From assembly GCA_026874595.1 (NCBI GenBank), contig CM049313.1, positions 18,969,508-19,033,507 on the forward strand: a stretch of 64,000 nucleotides of DNA, written 5' to 3'. Position numbers and translations under genes: made by a program. The stretch comes from Sipunculus nudus. Its lineage: Eukaryota > Annelida > Sipuncula > Golfingiida > Sipunculidae. Position 1 is the stretch's first letter. The number at the start of each line of letters is the position of its first letter. The notes under the pieces were generated by a model. It saw nothing but the letters and a program-made list of their open reading frames with translations. It had not been told where the DNA came from and searched no databases. Shown here in pieces: positions 46,360-57,100 of the stretch.

Positions 46360-48033
46360 CTGAAAACAAGGAAAACACTGTTAACCTGACTGTATTACAT
46401 CTGTAAAACTAAGTAACAAACATAAATGTAAGTATATTCACAAAAATTTTGTGAAACTCTAATTAAACTGAATTAACTAATTTGAACAAAGATTGTATGA
46501 CCCATTATGTTATATCATTAGTATGTTGTAAAACCTTTTTAAATTATAAGGGTGGGAAAAAATACTCTGAAGATTCATTAATTCAATGTGACTGATTTAA
46601 TGACACTCTGAAGATTATAGTCATATGTTTGATGAATGGGGCCTTAAAAATTTTAGAAAGGATGGATCCAATTGGACAAATCTTTAATGTCATAAAAGCA
46701 GATCAATTACTGTATTAAAATATTTAAGATAAGAATGATCATAAATAAGATAAGAATGATCATAAATAAGATAAGAATGATCATTTTTCCTTTTCCTTTG
46801 TTTTTGCTGTACAGTTTTAACTGCTCATCATTATTTTCTCTTAAATAATAAAGAATTATTTGATGAATATTCACTAGTGTTAAACAATGTGAAAACTGAG
46901 CTCAGATGTTTCTTGACTGTTTTAAAGAAGAATTTTAAAATAAAGAGAACGACTGAACAAAATACTAAATATGTCTCACTATTTGGAAGTGACAATGTTT
47001 TCTTATATATAGCAGTCATATGCACTTATGATTATGTACAAATAATAATTAACTATTCAGTGACAGATACCTGTGAGTGTCCACTTGTTCCTGGTGCCAG
47101 TCCTTTCCGATGTGTTATTGTTTCAGCAGGTTCAAAGTTAGATACAGCATTGGGAGAGGCCAGAGTATACTGTAATCCTGGAACAGTGGAAGACTGGAAG
47201 ACAGAGACACCTGGTGGCACACCACTGGTACTATCATCAGTAGCCATTGATGTGGATGGAACTGGTCCCTGCCTTGTGATTGGTTCTGTTACCTGACTTC
47301 CTGTAGCCATACTGTTTTGCTCTGCTTGCGTTGCTGTCAATGTAGCACAGGGCTGAGTATTTGTGCCCCATAATCCTACTGGATATAAAGAGTAGGCATC
47401 CTGTTGTTCTGGCTGGAACTGCGTGGTGTTTTCTGTGGTGTACACCAGCTGGTTCGGTTGTGATGTGGGTGTAAGCTGTACCTGGCTGGCTGACACTGGA
47501 CGGACTCTCTCGTATGCCTGGTTTACAGGTGTCTGCTCCACACCTGTTATCTGCAGTTCATCATCGCTTGGTATTTCATGTTTTACGACAGTTAAAGTGT
47601 CATTATCCATATCTTGTTCTGTATCCCAATCAACAGATTCTGCCTTATCTGACTTAACCTGGGAAGCAGTGCTGTGTCTTCTAAGCTCTGGGTTTCTCAT
47701 TGATGCCTTTGCTGTTTCGAGCCTTACATCTGATGCTGTACTGTCTGGTTTACGTCGCTGTGGTGATGAATCCTGACCTTCATGACCTGTCTTGGATGAA
47801 GGAGAACTGATGTTACGCCCCTTTTCTTCACTCCCCGTTTTTGACATCTTCCATCTTGGATCAGGATGTACCGTCTCGTTCACTTTCACGAGAAACACTT
47901 GATCACGATCAAGGGTGATTCCTAGAAGACCATCCACAGACAGTTCTAGGTCATACTTCAGACTGTTCCGACACAGGGTTGTGATTGTTTCAACCAGTAA
48001 ATTCCGCACAAGCTGCTTCTGTATATCTGTCAT
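46018..48033 (-). CDS. Three-finger C2H2 zinc-finger protein, 434 aa, two coding exons
   Basis: Probable nuclear DNA-binding protein of unknown targets. Coding exons read 48033-47071 then 46359-46018; the junction is CAG|GTATCT to TTTTCAG|GAC in phase 0. Residues 1-55 form a compact block (QKQLVRNLLVETITTLCRN, then LELSVDGLLGITLDRDQVFL) that I do not recognise by name. Residues 56-320 are polar and low in complexity (Ser, Thr, Pro, Gln), probably disordered, with acidic and basic patches. Three C2H2 fingers end the protein: C342/C345/H358/H362, C372/C375/H388/H393 and C400/C403/H416/H421, each with 12 residues between Cys and His pairs. The ATG at 48033 is chosen for its good context (AACATGA); the exon stays open to its acceptor at 48058, so an upstream coding exon adding at least eight residues is possible. 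Finger spacing differs from the TGEKP-linked KRAB type. Fold firm, function unknown. Confidence 0.82.
46360..47070 (-). other. Intron of the zinc-finger gene with a 21-bp triplicate
   Basis: GT-AG intron on the - strand. It contains a 21-bp unit (ATAAGAATGATCATAAATAAG less its last base, in 20-base form) repeated almost three times at 46729-46785. No coding sequence on either strand. Confidence 0.75.
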
Positions 48034-48057
48034 GTTGGCATATGTGTCCAGTGATTC
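47071..48057 (-). CDS. Zinc-finger gene, large 5' coding exon
   Basis: The exon is 987 bases, exactly 329 codons, all open. Its acceptor reads GTTTGTTTTTCAG upstream (at 48058 and above on the + strand) and its donor GTATCT lies at 47070-47069. The first eight codons (ESLDTYAN) precede the chosen Met. The codons through IQKQLVRNLLVETITTLCRN look conserved in style; the rest is a polar linker. A + strand ORF at 46877-47296 overlaps its end and is only a shadow. Confidence 0.82.
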
Positions 48058-49168
48058 CTGAAAAACAAACCAATCAAATTTATTGAGGGTCATAAATTTG
48101 AGCAAACCTTCAGCAAATCTATTAAAAAAGATTCATCTGTAATTTATTAATGAAGTATAACCCCAATTTTTTTACTTCAAACTGATATATTGATATAATA
48201 TTTAACTTTGAACTGGGAATATGCATTTAAAGAAATGCAATCCTCTGCCTAAATGGTGCTTCCCTATTGTGATGCTCCTAAAACCGTATGTGCATTCACT
48301 TTTTCGGCACACATTTCCAGGTTCATTCGGGAATGCAAAAGTGACTGTTCATTTGTGAAAATTCCTTGACAATGTTCCTGAATCCAGGTCATGTGGCACA
48401 TCCACACCAATTTGTAACTGTTTCTTCACTGGCCCTTTCCAAAATTGACCTAAAAAATTTCATGAGATTCCATTCATGACCGCAGTTAGATATATGCTGT
48501 GAACAAACACACAATACACAAACACACACATGAACAGGGATGAAAAACGCACACCCTCCTGGCGGAGGCAAAATTTATGACAGTCCAATGAGTAATGACT
48601 GATTAAACAGTCTGGTTTGTGCCAACCCTGAATTATTTGGGGGCAACTGTTATATATGTTTCATAACAAAATGTCATACAGTTTCAATGAACCCCATCCT
48701 CTGATACTAACATTATTGAAGCTATTACCATCCACTATAAAAAGTAATCAAATTGCATGCTAGTTCGACAAGTCCCTTTTGGACGTTCCCATTTATACTT
48801 TTCAATTTAGAAAAATTTCTCTTGCACACTCTATCATACTGTTAATTGGGAATGGAGATTTTAAATTTCCTGAAACATTTAATTAGTAACATTTATTCTG
48901 ATGCCAACATCAAATATTAGGTCAACTTCATAACATAAAATATTCCTTCCCAATGTATTCATTTTATCTTTCACAGAAGCTATAATTAAATACTGTGATC
49001 TCATAACCTGTGTCAATCTAAATCAAAGGTTCATGTCAAGTGTGAAAAAGTATCTTTTTTAGCTTTGTTTAAAGAAATTAAAGATTAATATAGAAAGTTT
49101 ATAGTATAACATTTTGGTATAAGAATTTAGCTTCCTAGGAAGATTTCTGTATCTATAATGTTTTCCAG
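48058..49168. other. 5' side of the zinc-finger gene, probably intron
   Basis: An acceptor on the - strand at 48058 shows that a 5' exon lies to the right, but I cannot place it. Repeat-like GCATTCACTTTT and GAATGCAAAAGTGACTG words lie at 48290-48350. Nothing else. Confidence 0.4.
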
Positions 49169-49170
49169 TA

Positions 49171-50252
49171 CAGTCAAGCCCGCTTATTGTCATATCAGTG
49201 GGGCATGACAATAACGAGGAAGTGATATTGTGCAGGCTTCATCATCCATGTCCTTTTCAGTCACAGAAGATGTCTCAAATGATATTAAATAAATTGTCAA
49301 TAAAAAAAAACCAGAACAGTTCATGAATATTTTTTATGCACAACAGCATATCAAATTCTGTTTGAGCACAACTTATTTCATGTAAGTGTTGTGCTGCATA
49401 CTACAATAACTGACCAAAATCTGACTTGCCAACAGAAAGAGACGTATCGTCTGGGTCATGAGGTCAAATGTCTGCATATATGTGGCATATTTATAACATT
49501 ATGCATAGGCAATCTTTTTAACTTGATAATTCTTTTTCCGACTATTGCGCCTTATTTTTCGCTTGTCTGATTAATGACTCAATTTTCCATGATCATCTTT
49601 ATGATAGGACTGTTCGGGAAGCGGGCATCATCAAGCGATTGTCAATATTCTGAAGTTTCGTGGTGATTGAGGTTTTTGACCAGGTATCTCCTCCAGTGCT
49701 TACAAACCCTTTAGCTTATGTGGACCCTTAAAGGGGATTTCAGGTCGAAGGCAATGTTAACAGCTCGTGCTTCATATCATCTCGGGGAAACTTCTACGAG
49801 GCGTAAACTGCAGCTTGAAAAGGCCAGAGTTCATTATGTAAGACATGTGATCACAAACATCGCCCTTGCTAACGTCCGAAGAAACGCAATGATCTGGATT
49901 ACCATGGTATCTTAAGATGTTAATTAGCTAAGTGATAGGGAGTGACCCTCATGCATCACTACACTTGCCTGCTGCACACAGGTGGAAGATGTGATCGTTT
50001 GAAACTCCTGACTGATTACAGGCTCTTGGCCTCATTGATCACCGTGTTGGCGTTTGATGTGATATTAACTGCGAACTGGTACCACTGTCAAGGGTTCCAC
50101 ACATGACAATAAACGGGATCATGACAATATTCCATGATATTAACCTGTCAGATTTACCATTCTTTATATAGGAAATGGTTTGGGATTTCAGATTTATGTG
50201 AAAATAAACAGGATTTTCCATTAACCGATATGACACAAAGTGGGCTCGACTG
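49171..50252. mobile_element. DNA transposon relic, 1.08 kb, TA target, CAGTCAAGCCCGC-type ends
   Basis: CAGTCAAGCCCGCTTATTGT-CATATC follows TA at 49169-49170. GATATGACACAAAGTGGGCT-CGACTG precedes TA at 50253-50254, its complement with five mismatches over 26 bases. TA target and CAGT ends suggest a Tc1/mariner or pogo-like relic. The internal ORF 49718-49915 (65 aa, basic) has no motif I recognise, so no transposase can be claimed. Confidence 0.72.
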
Positions 50253-50254
50253 TA

Positions 50255-50782
50255 TATATATACATATATAATATAATGGTCAGAGGCCATGTATATCTAC
50301 TATTTTGCATCTAATCCGAAGCTAACAAAACTTATCTTTTCTCAAATTTAAAAGAATAAAATTCTTTAAAAATTGTAAAAAAATCACTTTCCAAGCATTG
50401 CTCATCTAATACTTATAAAAGGAATTCGGTTCACGTTTGTTCGCAGTGTTCTCTAAAACCGCGTTGTGTACAATATTGTGCCATACATCATTTTAAAGAT
50501 TATTATCCCTGCAGTGACATAGGCGATATGAAAATAAATCATTTTTAATATACAAATAATTTTGAGTGATTTTTCCGTTTTTTTACCGAGCACAGCCGAA
50601 CTGCCTTCGGCAATCACCGGAATGCGTGCATTGTGGTCACTTAACCTCTAACACTAAGGACTATTGTTCATATGAATAACGCTTGCTTTCAGTGAAGGAT
50701 TTGACACACGTGCGTGGTCAGTAAAAGAGAAAAACACTTGTTTCTCGCTTTATGAAATGGAGAGTTCAACCCAGGAGGATTA
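50255..50782. other. Upstream flank with possible - strand 5' UTR exon
   Basis: Around 50590-50640 the composition turns GC-richer. On the - strand a segment ends GGCTGTGCTCG before GTAAAAAAAC, a tolerable splice donor. It could be the untranslated first exon of the zinc-finger gene, since only a short ORF (MHAFR) precedes it. Speculative. Confidence 0.2.
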
Positions 50783-51172
50783 ATGACAAAACCTAATTCA
50801 AGGTCCCAATTTCAGGAACAGGGCTGGGGTGGTGCCGGGGGTTTAAGGGCTCAACATTTGTCTGATACGATGAAAAAGAGGTTGCGGTGGCTGCATGGAG
50901 TCCCGCTGGGTCTGCTATTGCTACTTACAATGTATGCGTATTTATGTTTCCTTCTTCAGGAACAGTTTCCTTGCAACGTACATTTAATTAATCTTTCATG
51001 CGTTCCTCACACCAACCTTTTCTTTATACGTCCAACGATAGAAACCAGTCAAATATCAACAAAACACTGTATGCCTCCGCGTCTCATTCCGCTTCGCAAT
51101 ATAAACCATCACGTATTCCGAGAGTATGCCACTAAAAATCTATATTTTTTTTACTTTTATAATAAAAAATGA
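50783..51172 (+). CDS. Unrecognised ORF with a type II membrane-anchor-like N terminus (129 aa, or 101 aa from 50870)
   Basis: I do not recognise this protein. From the second Met (50870) it starts MKKRLRWLHGVPLGLLLLLT and continues MYAYLCFLLQEQFPC: a basic cytoplasmic tip, about 20 hydrophobic residues, then a lumenal-type stretch, as in Golgi glycosyltransferases or sulfotransferases. The rest (VHLINLSCVPHTNLFFIRPT onward) has no motif I know, and the ORF ends in a Phe/Tyr-rich tail that looks non-coding. It could be the first exon of a gene that runs on, a captured exon, or chance. GC is higher here than around it. A Helitron-like 3' end lies 76 bases past the stop. Confidence 0.35.
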   Translation: MTKPNSRSQFQEQGWGGAGGLRAQHLSDTMKKRLRWLHGVPLGLLLLLTMYAYLCFLLQEQFPCNVHLINLSCVPHTNLFFIRPTIETSQISTKHCMPPRLIPLRNINHHVFREYATKNLYFFYFYNKK

Positions 51173-51248
51173 GCCAACATTCAATATCTCAGTAAATATA
51201 TCTCCTAAAAGGCGGTAAAAAGCCCAGTGTACCGGGTTTATCAGCTAG
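51173..51248 (+). mobile_element. Helitron-like 3' end
   Basis: CTAG at 51245-51248 is followed by T. Eight bases upstream is a hairpin CCCAGTG-TACCGGG (51223-51236) with one mismatched pair. This fits a Helitron 3' terminus. A matching TC 5' end was not found, so the element's length is unknown. Confidence 0.45.
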
Positions 51249-51399
51249 TATTTATATAGACTTGTCCACACAAGATACAGGGATTGGTACAACAAACAGC
51301 AATCTTTATTCTTTACAATGAAAAAGACATTTCATCCTGTAAAGGATACTACAGTATTTCTAACTGAAAATATAAACATTTGATAATTCTGTGACCTAT

Positions 51400-51835
51400 G
51401 TCCCAACCTCCGACCTCTCTCTCCTTATTACTGTCCTCTTAATATTTGTTTCCATTTTTCTATATTTCTCTTACATTTTCTCTCCTTTTTTGTCTTTATC
51501 TCTTTTTCCTGTATCTCATTTCCTTTCTCTCTCATTTTTTCTTTCTGTCCAGGTCATTCTGGTCTCTTTCATTCATTGTTTTTCTTCCTTTTTTCATTAT
51601 ATCTCTCCTTTCCTTCTTTCTTAATTTCTCTTTGAATTTCTTTTCACCTCTGTCTCTAAATGTACATCTCTTTATTTCTTTGAATCTCTTTCACACATTC
51701 TCTATCATTTATTGAAACTCACTGCTTTAATTACAACTTACGTACATAAATTATTATATGTGTCCTATTCCCCCTTCTTCCTTTCTCTTTCTCTCTCTAT
51801 TTTTATACTGTTTTCCTTATTATAATAAAGATGGC
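51400..51835 (+). repeat. Polypyrimidine (CT/TTTC) low-complexity tract
   Basis: More than 400 bases of C and T with few purines on the + strand. The Phe/Leu/Ser-rich ORFs at 51391-51715 are products of this composition and are not genes. Confidence 0.9.
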
Positions 51836-52535
51836 AGAGTAAAATGAAAATGTATGAATTTACATTCAAATAACATTTATGACAATATAGATTCTCTTAA
51901 TTGACATTTCTTGTGTGTGGTTCATATTCATCATTTTAAGTTCATTTTTTGTTAATGACACCTGTGCAGGTTTTTCAAAAACATGTTAAGCTATATTAAA
52001 AAAATGAGGTCTACATTGAATTTGTAAAATATTTCCTAAAAATGTCAGTGATGCTGTAAATCATCAATGGATGTGGTGTCATCCATGTCATGCTGCATCT
52101 CATGATGCAAGGAGTTTGACAGATATCCACTTGTCAATTAACTGACCACTGGCATGTCTACCAATCAGTAAACTGCTCAAGTGACCCCGCCCACATTGCT
52201 TAGGCAAAACTGGTGTCTCAGGATGGCATCATCTCTGGTGAGTCCCAGCTCCTGGTTGCAACATGAGTGAGGGTTGATTTATGGCTGTGCCTGTTACCTC
52301 CTGTTGCTACCTACTTCTCAACATCAGTCATCTTACCAGCTTAATTAAGCAGCCTATAGCTAGGTCATAATTTCCATTTTAACTTCATGATTAACTTACC
52401 AAAGACTTGCAAAGTACTGCCGCAGTTTGATCTTTCGAGAGTTTAATTATATGTAAATTAAACAGTCTTGCTTTATTTCTTTAAATTATGTTGATGCTCA
52501 TTCCAGTCACAATTTACCCACAATTTTATAATATA

Positions 52536-53596
52536 CTGTGGTTGCCTTTATATCGGCGGGGCTGAATTTTCACATTTTTTTAAAAATTTTTAAAACCTTC
52601 ATGGGGTTCCTTTTCGCGCTCTGTAATTAGTGTAGTAGTATATTTTACTTATCAAATATAAAACTTTAAAATGTAGTGACCAAATTATTTCATAAATCGC
52701 TGATTTAACTTTTATCTATTATATGCCCACTATTTCTCTTTCCAGATATCACGTTTGAACAGCCACGGACGGCTGAGCAGACGCTTGTAGGAAGCAATGA
52801 CCCTGCTGGCTGTAATTAGTTCAGGGCCAAGTCTCAATAAAAACAACTCACATGTCAGTAAAGGTGTGAGAAACCAACCTGTGACTACACAACCGTTTAA
52901 TAACTTTAGGGAAACTGTCTTGATAAGGCCAGTATTAAGGTTATCAAACATAGTTTGGTGCATCATTTGATTTCGGTTGTGACATCAGCATTAGTCCTTT
53001 ATACAGATACAAGGTGGCGCTACCCTAAAGCAGCTACGCTCACTACTTTAGGTAGCAAATTTTATTCATTAATAATAACTAAATACGGCAAAATGTGAAA
53101 GAGTACCTACTATTAAATATTCATTTTAAGTGCCCCTAGATGTCATATACTTGGCACACATACACTTCAAATGAATCCGATAGGGGTCACTAGTTGAAAT
53201 ACAGGTTAAACACTGCAAGAAAAGTGTGCACGCGTGCATTTTTTTTCACTGCTTAAATATTTTAAAATATTACTGCCGGTCATGCACTGACACTTTCCAG
53301 TCGTGCTGGGCAGCAGGAAACAATGCAAAAGGTCACGGTTTTCGCATAAAAGCAAAACAATACTATTATAAATGGCCCCCGTTATTCTCCAAGAATCACT
53401 TCAAGTTAAAGTAAATCCACCAGGCTCGATGGACATCACTACGTGGCTGAAGATTAATCACGAATATCGGCAGTTTCTAAAGTTTATGCTCATGGCCTGG
53501 TTTGTATTCAAATCTGTGTGATTTCAATTTAGCATTCACAGGGCATCTGCGAATAACGCAAATTTGAAGCCACCGCAAATAAGAAGGCAACCACAG
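52536..53596. mobile_element. DNA transposon relic, 1.06 kb, TA target, CTGTGGTTGCCTT ends
   Basis: CTGTGGTTGCCTTTATAT after TA (52534-52535) and ATAAGAAGGCAACCACAG before TA (53597-53598) are inverted over 13 exact bases and most of the next five. Related ends occur at 57350-57783. No transposase is visible; an internal ORF at 52730-52966 shows no motif. Confidence 0.75.
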
Positions 53597-53599
53597 TAA

Positions 53600-54137
53600 C
53601 TTGACTGAATCAGGAACAGCAGCTGCGTTTTTAGGAATCTTTATTATACTGAATTTCAGAGTCACGTTCCAACTGTAACTGGAAACCGTCCATATAGGAT
53701 GATAAACTCCAGACCCGCCCAAACAGCACTTGTCCATCTGGGATGATATTGATAACAACAAAAATCCCCCCCCCCCCCCCCCCATTTCTCCCTACAGTAG
53801 TCTATTATCGCCCATCTTCCTCTGCTTTGCACACTGGACGTTAGCAGAATTAAGCTGGACCTATATCTTAAACCAAACAGAGATTGCTAATGAAGCTTAA
53901 CTTATCGTATCATAACAATATGGCAATATAAATATGAATGAAGAACATACGTTTTCTGCAATATTCACATTCCCCAAAGCTGTTATTGCTTCTGGTGTAT
54001 TTACATAGAGTTACGGTTAAATATTTTGCCGCAACAGGTGAATTTGGTGAAACCAGATCGTCGTCGCGTCGGAGTTCAGTTATTTTACAACATTCATCAC
54101 AGATGATTATATCTTGTCATTAATCTGTCAGGAAGAG
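53600..54137. promoter_or_regulatory. Probable 5' region of NOL6
   Basis: The 500 bases before the NOL6 start codon hold a C-run (53766-53783) and a patch with several CG pairs (54055-54075, ATCGTCGTCGCGTCGGAG). That patch is the only CpG-rich spot nearby and may mark the promoter or 5' UTR. No TATA box can be assigned. Confidence 0.35.
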
Positions 54138-54188
54138 ATGAATAAAAGGATGAAAAGAAAGGCGTCTATGAAGCGAACTGTGAAAGAG
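54138..54188 (+). CDS. NOL6: NOL6 exon 1 coding part
   Basis: Seventeen codons (MNKRMKRKASMKRTVKE), ending before GTATCC. The ATG has G at -3 and A at +4. The assignment rests on exact phase with exon 2, the basic nucleolar-type sequence, and its place upstream on the same strand; it is less certain than exons 3-4. Confidence 0.65.
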
Positions 54189-57100
54189 GTATCCATATTG
54201 CTACCCGTTCTATCTTGTTTCTGTTATTATCGCCCATAGCCATGCGGTGCCTGACAAGTTCACAGACATAAAGCTACGCCAAATTACTCCAGAAGGCACA
54301 CAAACACCTAGTCATATCAAAAATAGGAGAGTCTGAGAAGAGGGAGCTAGCAGTGTTACTTGTATTGGTCTTGAACCAGACATCATCAAACAAGCAACCG
54401 TTTTATATGTATTATGGTTTCGAGTTAAGATTTTTGGCAGAACTATAGAAACCGGGCTTCAGCCTTCTGCCGGTAAAACGGGTGTCGCATAATAAATTGT
54501 TTCCTGGAAAAGGCCGATACATATCATTTTTCTCAGAATTCCCGTATTTAATTTTGCTCATAGCTGGAGTTTATTATATTAGAGGAGGAGGGGTCTGGGG
54601 AACCTGGGTTCCCCGTCTGAAGGGGGGTGTGGGGGCGGAGCCCCCACCTAAAGCTTGATTTTCCTGTTAAAATAGTAAATGGTTTCCCATTTTCGCGATA
54701 GATGCCTCTTCAATCGCAGATATAAATGAACAAAATTTGCTCCTGCTGGTATCTCGTCTTCACGGCTCACTTAGTAGCGTGTAGGGCTCCTAGTCCAGAG
54801 ATCGTAGGTTCGATTCCGGATTCAGGCAACTTCTGATGCTTAGCAGTTGTCTATGTTAGAAGAGTTGAATGTAGGGACATCTACAGGGAAAAGTAGGAGT
54901 TAAAATAGGGAGTAAGAGGTGACAATTTTATATATGTTCCTCAATACAAGCGAAGCCCGCGTTCTATAGTGGCTCCGACAGAAAAGCAGAAAGCACTGAT
55001 ACAGAAGTTGGTTGTAGTGTACCCTCCCCCCTCCTCTTCCCTAAAAAGGCCCTTCTACCTTAATTATTAAAAGGACAAAATTTTGTTCTAGATGTAAACA
55101 AAACCCTTACTCTTGAAAAAATGTAAAATATGTAATACCTATCTTCTTTAAAATCAAAATTTGATACGTGCATAACTATTTTTTTTTATTAAGACCCCTA
55201 AGTTCATTTTAAGTTTCTACTAAACTTTGCATTAGAAACCACACACACCCACTGTGCATGCTCTGCACTATTCTTGTAGTTTCGTTTGGATTAAACAGGT
55301 TGTTGCCTCCATGATGTCTTTGTGTTTCTCATCTGACTGGCAGTAGTTATTGGGCCCTTTTTCCCCAAAACATGACAATACTGATATTCAACAGAACATA
55401 TTCAGGATTGGGCGGATAATACCCAGGCTGGTAAACCCAGGCGGGTAATACCACTTATTACCCGGGTTGGGTAATAAGCATTAAAATCCACATGTATGTG
55501 GGTTTTAAGTTTATGGACTACTTTTCTTATATGTTTTCCTGTTTATATAAATTCCAAAGCATAGTATAATATAGGATATCCTGTCATATATACAGATTAA
55601 TATCACTATTTACCTGTGATTGTATTGTAAATAATCAAGTCAATAACTGTGCATAAAAGTGAATTTAAATGAACAGTATCATCAATAATCCATGTCAGAT
55701 TTCCATATCAAAACCCTATGGAAAGCATCAGCTTGGAAGCCTTCTTTGACCCAGTCAGTGTGGCTTCCTTTAATGTGCATTGCTCTCTCATTCAGCACAG
55801 ATGAGGAGATAAGATGCATTTACATGGTTGTAACATTATGACTAGCCCTTCTTGACAGCCTAACAGGAGATATTTCAATGGTTTCAAGGTTGCTGAAGAA
55901 TACCCTTCTCACCTACCACCTACTTGAACTCCCTGATATCTGCATCAGGACATTTGCTAACAATTAAAAGTGCACAAGTCCTCCTTTAGCCTGGCCATAA
56001 ATACTGGTAACAAGAGAGGATGTGGTGTGCACTGCACAAGCTAGGTGGTGAATGAGCAGGCTATTGTTAATTGGATATCAGCCAGCCTATGCTTGATCAT
56101 CATTATCAACAGGGTGGGATTATGGTACCCCTTAATGGCCTTGATGAAGATCGATCATTACTGAATTTTGTATTTAAGAGGTCCAATGTATGGAGGGTAT
56201 AAATATTTTTACACAAGGGTGTGAAAAAACTGTTTTAAGCATGATTTATATTAAGAGTGTGAGTGAAGTTAGTGTAAAGACTTGCCAACCCTGCTACATT
56301 TTATGTTCACACTGAAAAAAATCCTAAAATAAAATTATAGTCAGTAGCCATATTCAATTTCAATTGAAACCATATTGCCCACAAAAGCCGTAAAACCTGG
56401 GTCTACCCAGGAAAACCCACTGGGCTGGGCTTTATGCTTAAAACCTGGGTTTTGCCCAACCCTGACCATATTTCAAAATACAAATTAGCTGCCAAATGAA
56501 CATATATAATATAGACATATTTGTCTTAGTCTGGTACATAAATAAAAGTCATTAAGTTAAAACTGTAATGTGGCATAGTTAATGATAGTTTTCTAATTTA
56601 CTTAAAAATGAGATGATTTGTAATTTGTGCAGAAAGATATCATGGTTGAGATTTTGAATAAATTTAAGAATAGGTTTACTTTATAAAAGTGTAACCTTTG
56701 TCTTCAAAAGAAATTGATTATAAATTTCTGACATTGACTTTGTGTATTACATAAAACTGTTACCACAAAATGTACTGCTCCATATGTTTGTAGGGAGTAA
56801 ATATTAAGAAACTAAAACTATTCTGAAATTTTTTTTATCTTGGGGGGGGGGGTAGGGTTGTACCCTTTATGTTTAAGGTAGGGGGGTTTTACTATGAAAG
56901 CCACCATCATACCCACACTGCCTGAGAGTAAATGATGTTTGTATAGGATTTCTGGCCTCTGAATACCTCTGGCCTATCGCGGTCTTCCCTGTATGAATTA
57001 CTCCTTACTTTCTCATCAATATACAAGTTTATCCTTGACATCAATAAAAAACCTCTGTTAAAGAGAATGGTGTGTCATACATGCCACCTGGTAATTGTGC

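Noticed and set aside
46877-47296. 139-aa plus-strand ORF
   Set aside because: Antisense shadow of the zinc-finger exon, whose reading frame, splice sites and zinc fingers are well supported on the other strand.
51391-51715. Phe/Ser/Leu-rich hydrophobic ORFs
   Set aside because: Direct outcome of a CT-rich low-complexity tract.
54763-54830. Functional tRNA gene
   Set aside because: B box is good but acceptor and anticodon stems do not pair; more like a SINE head.
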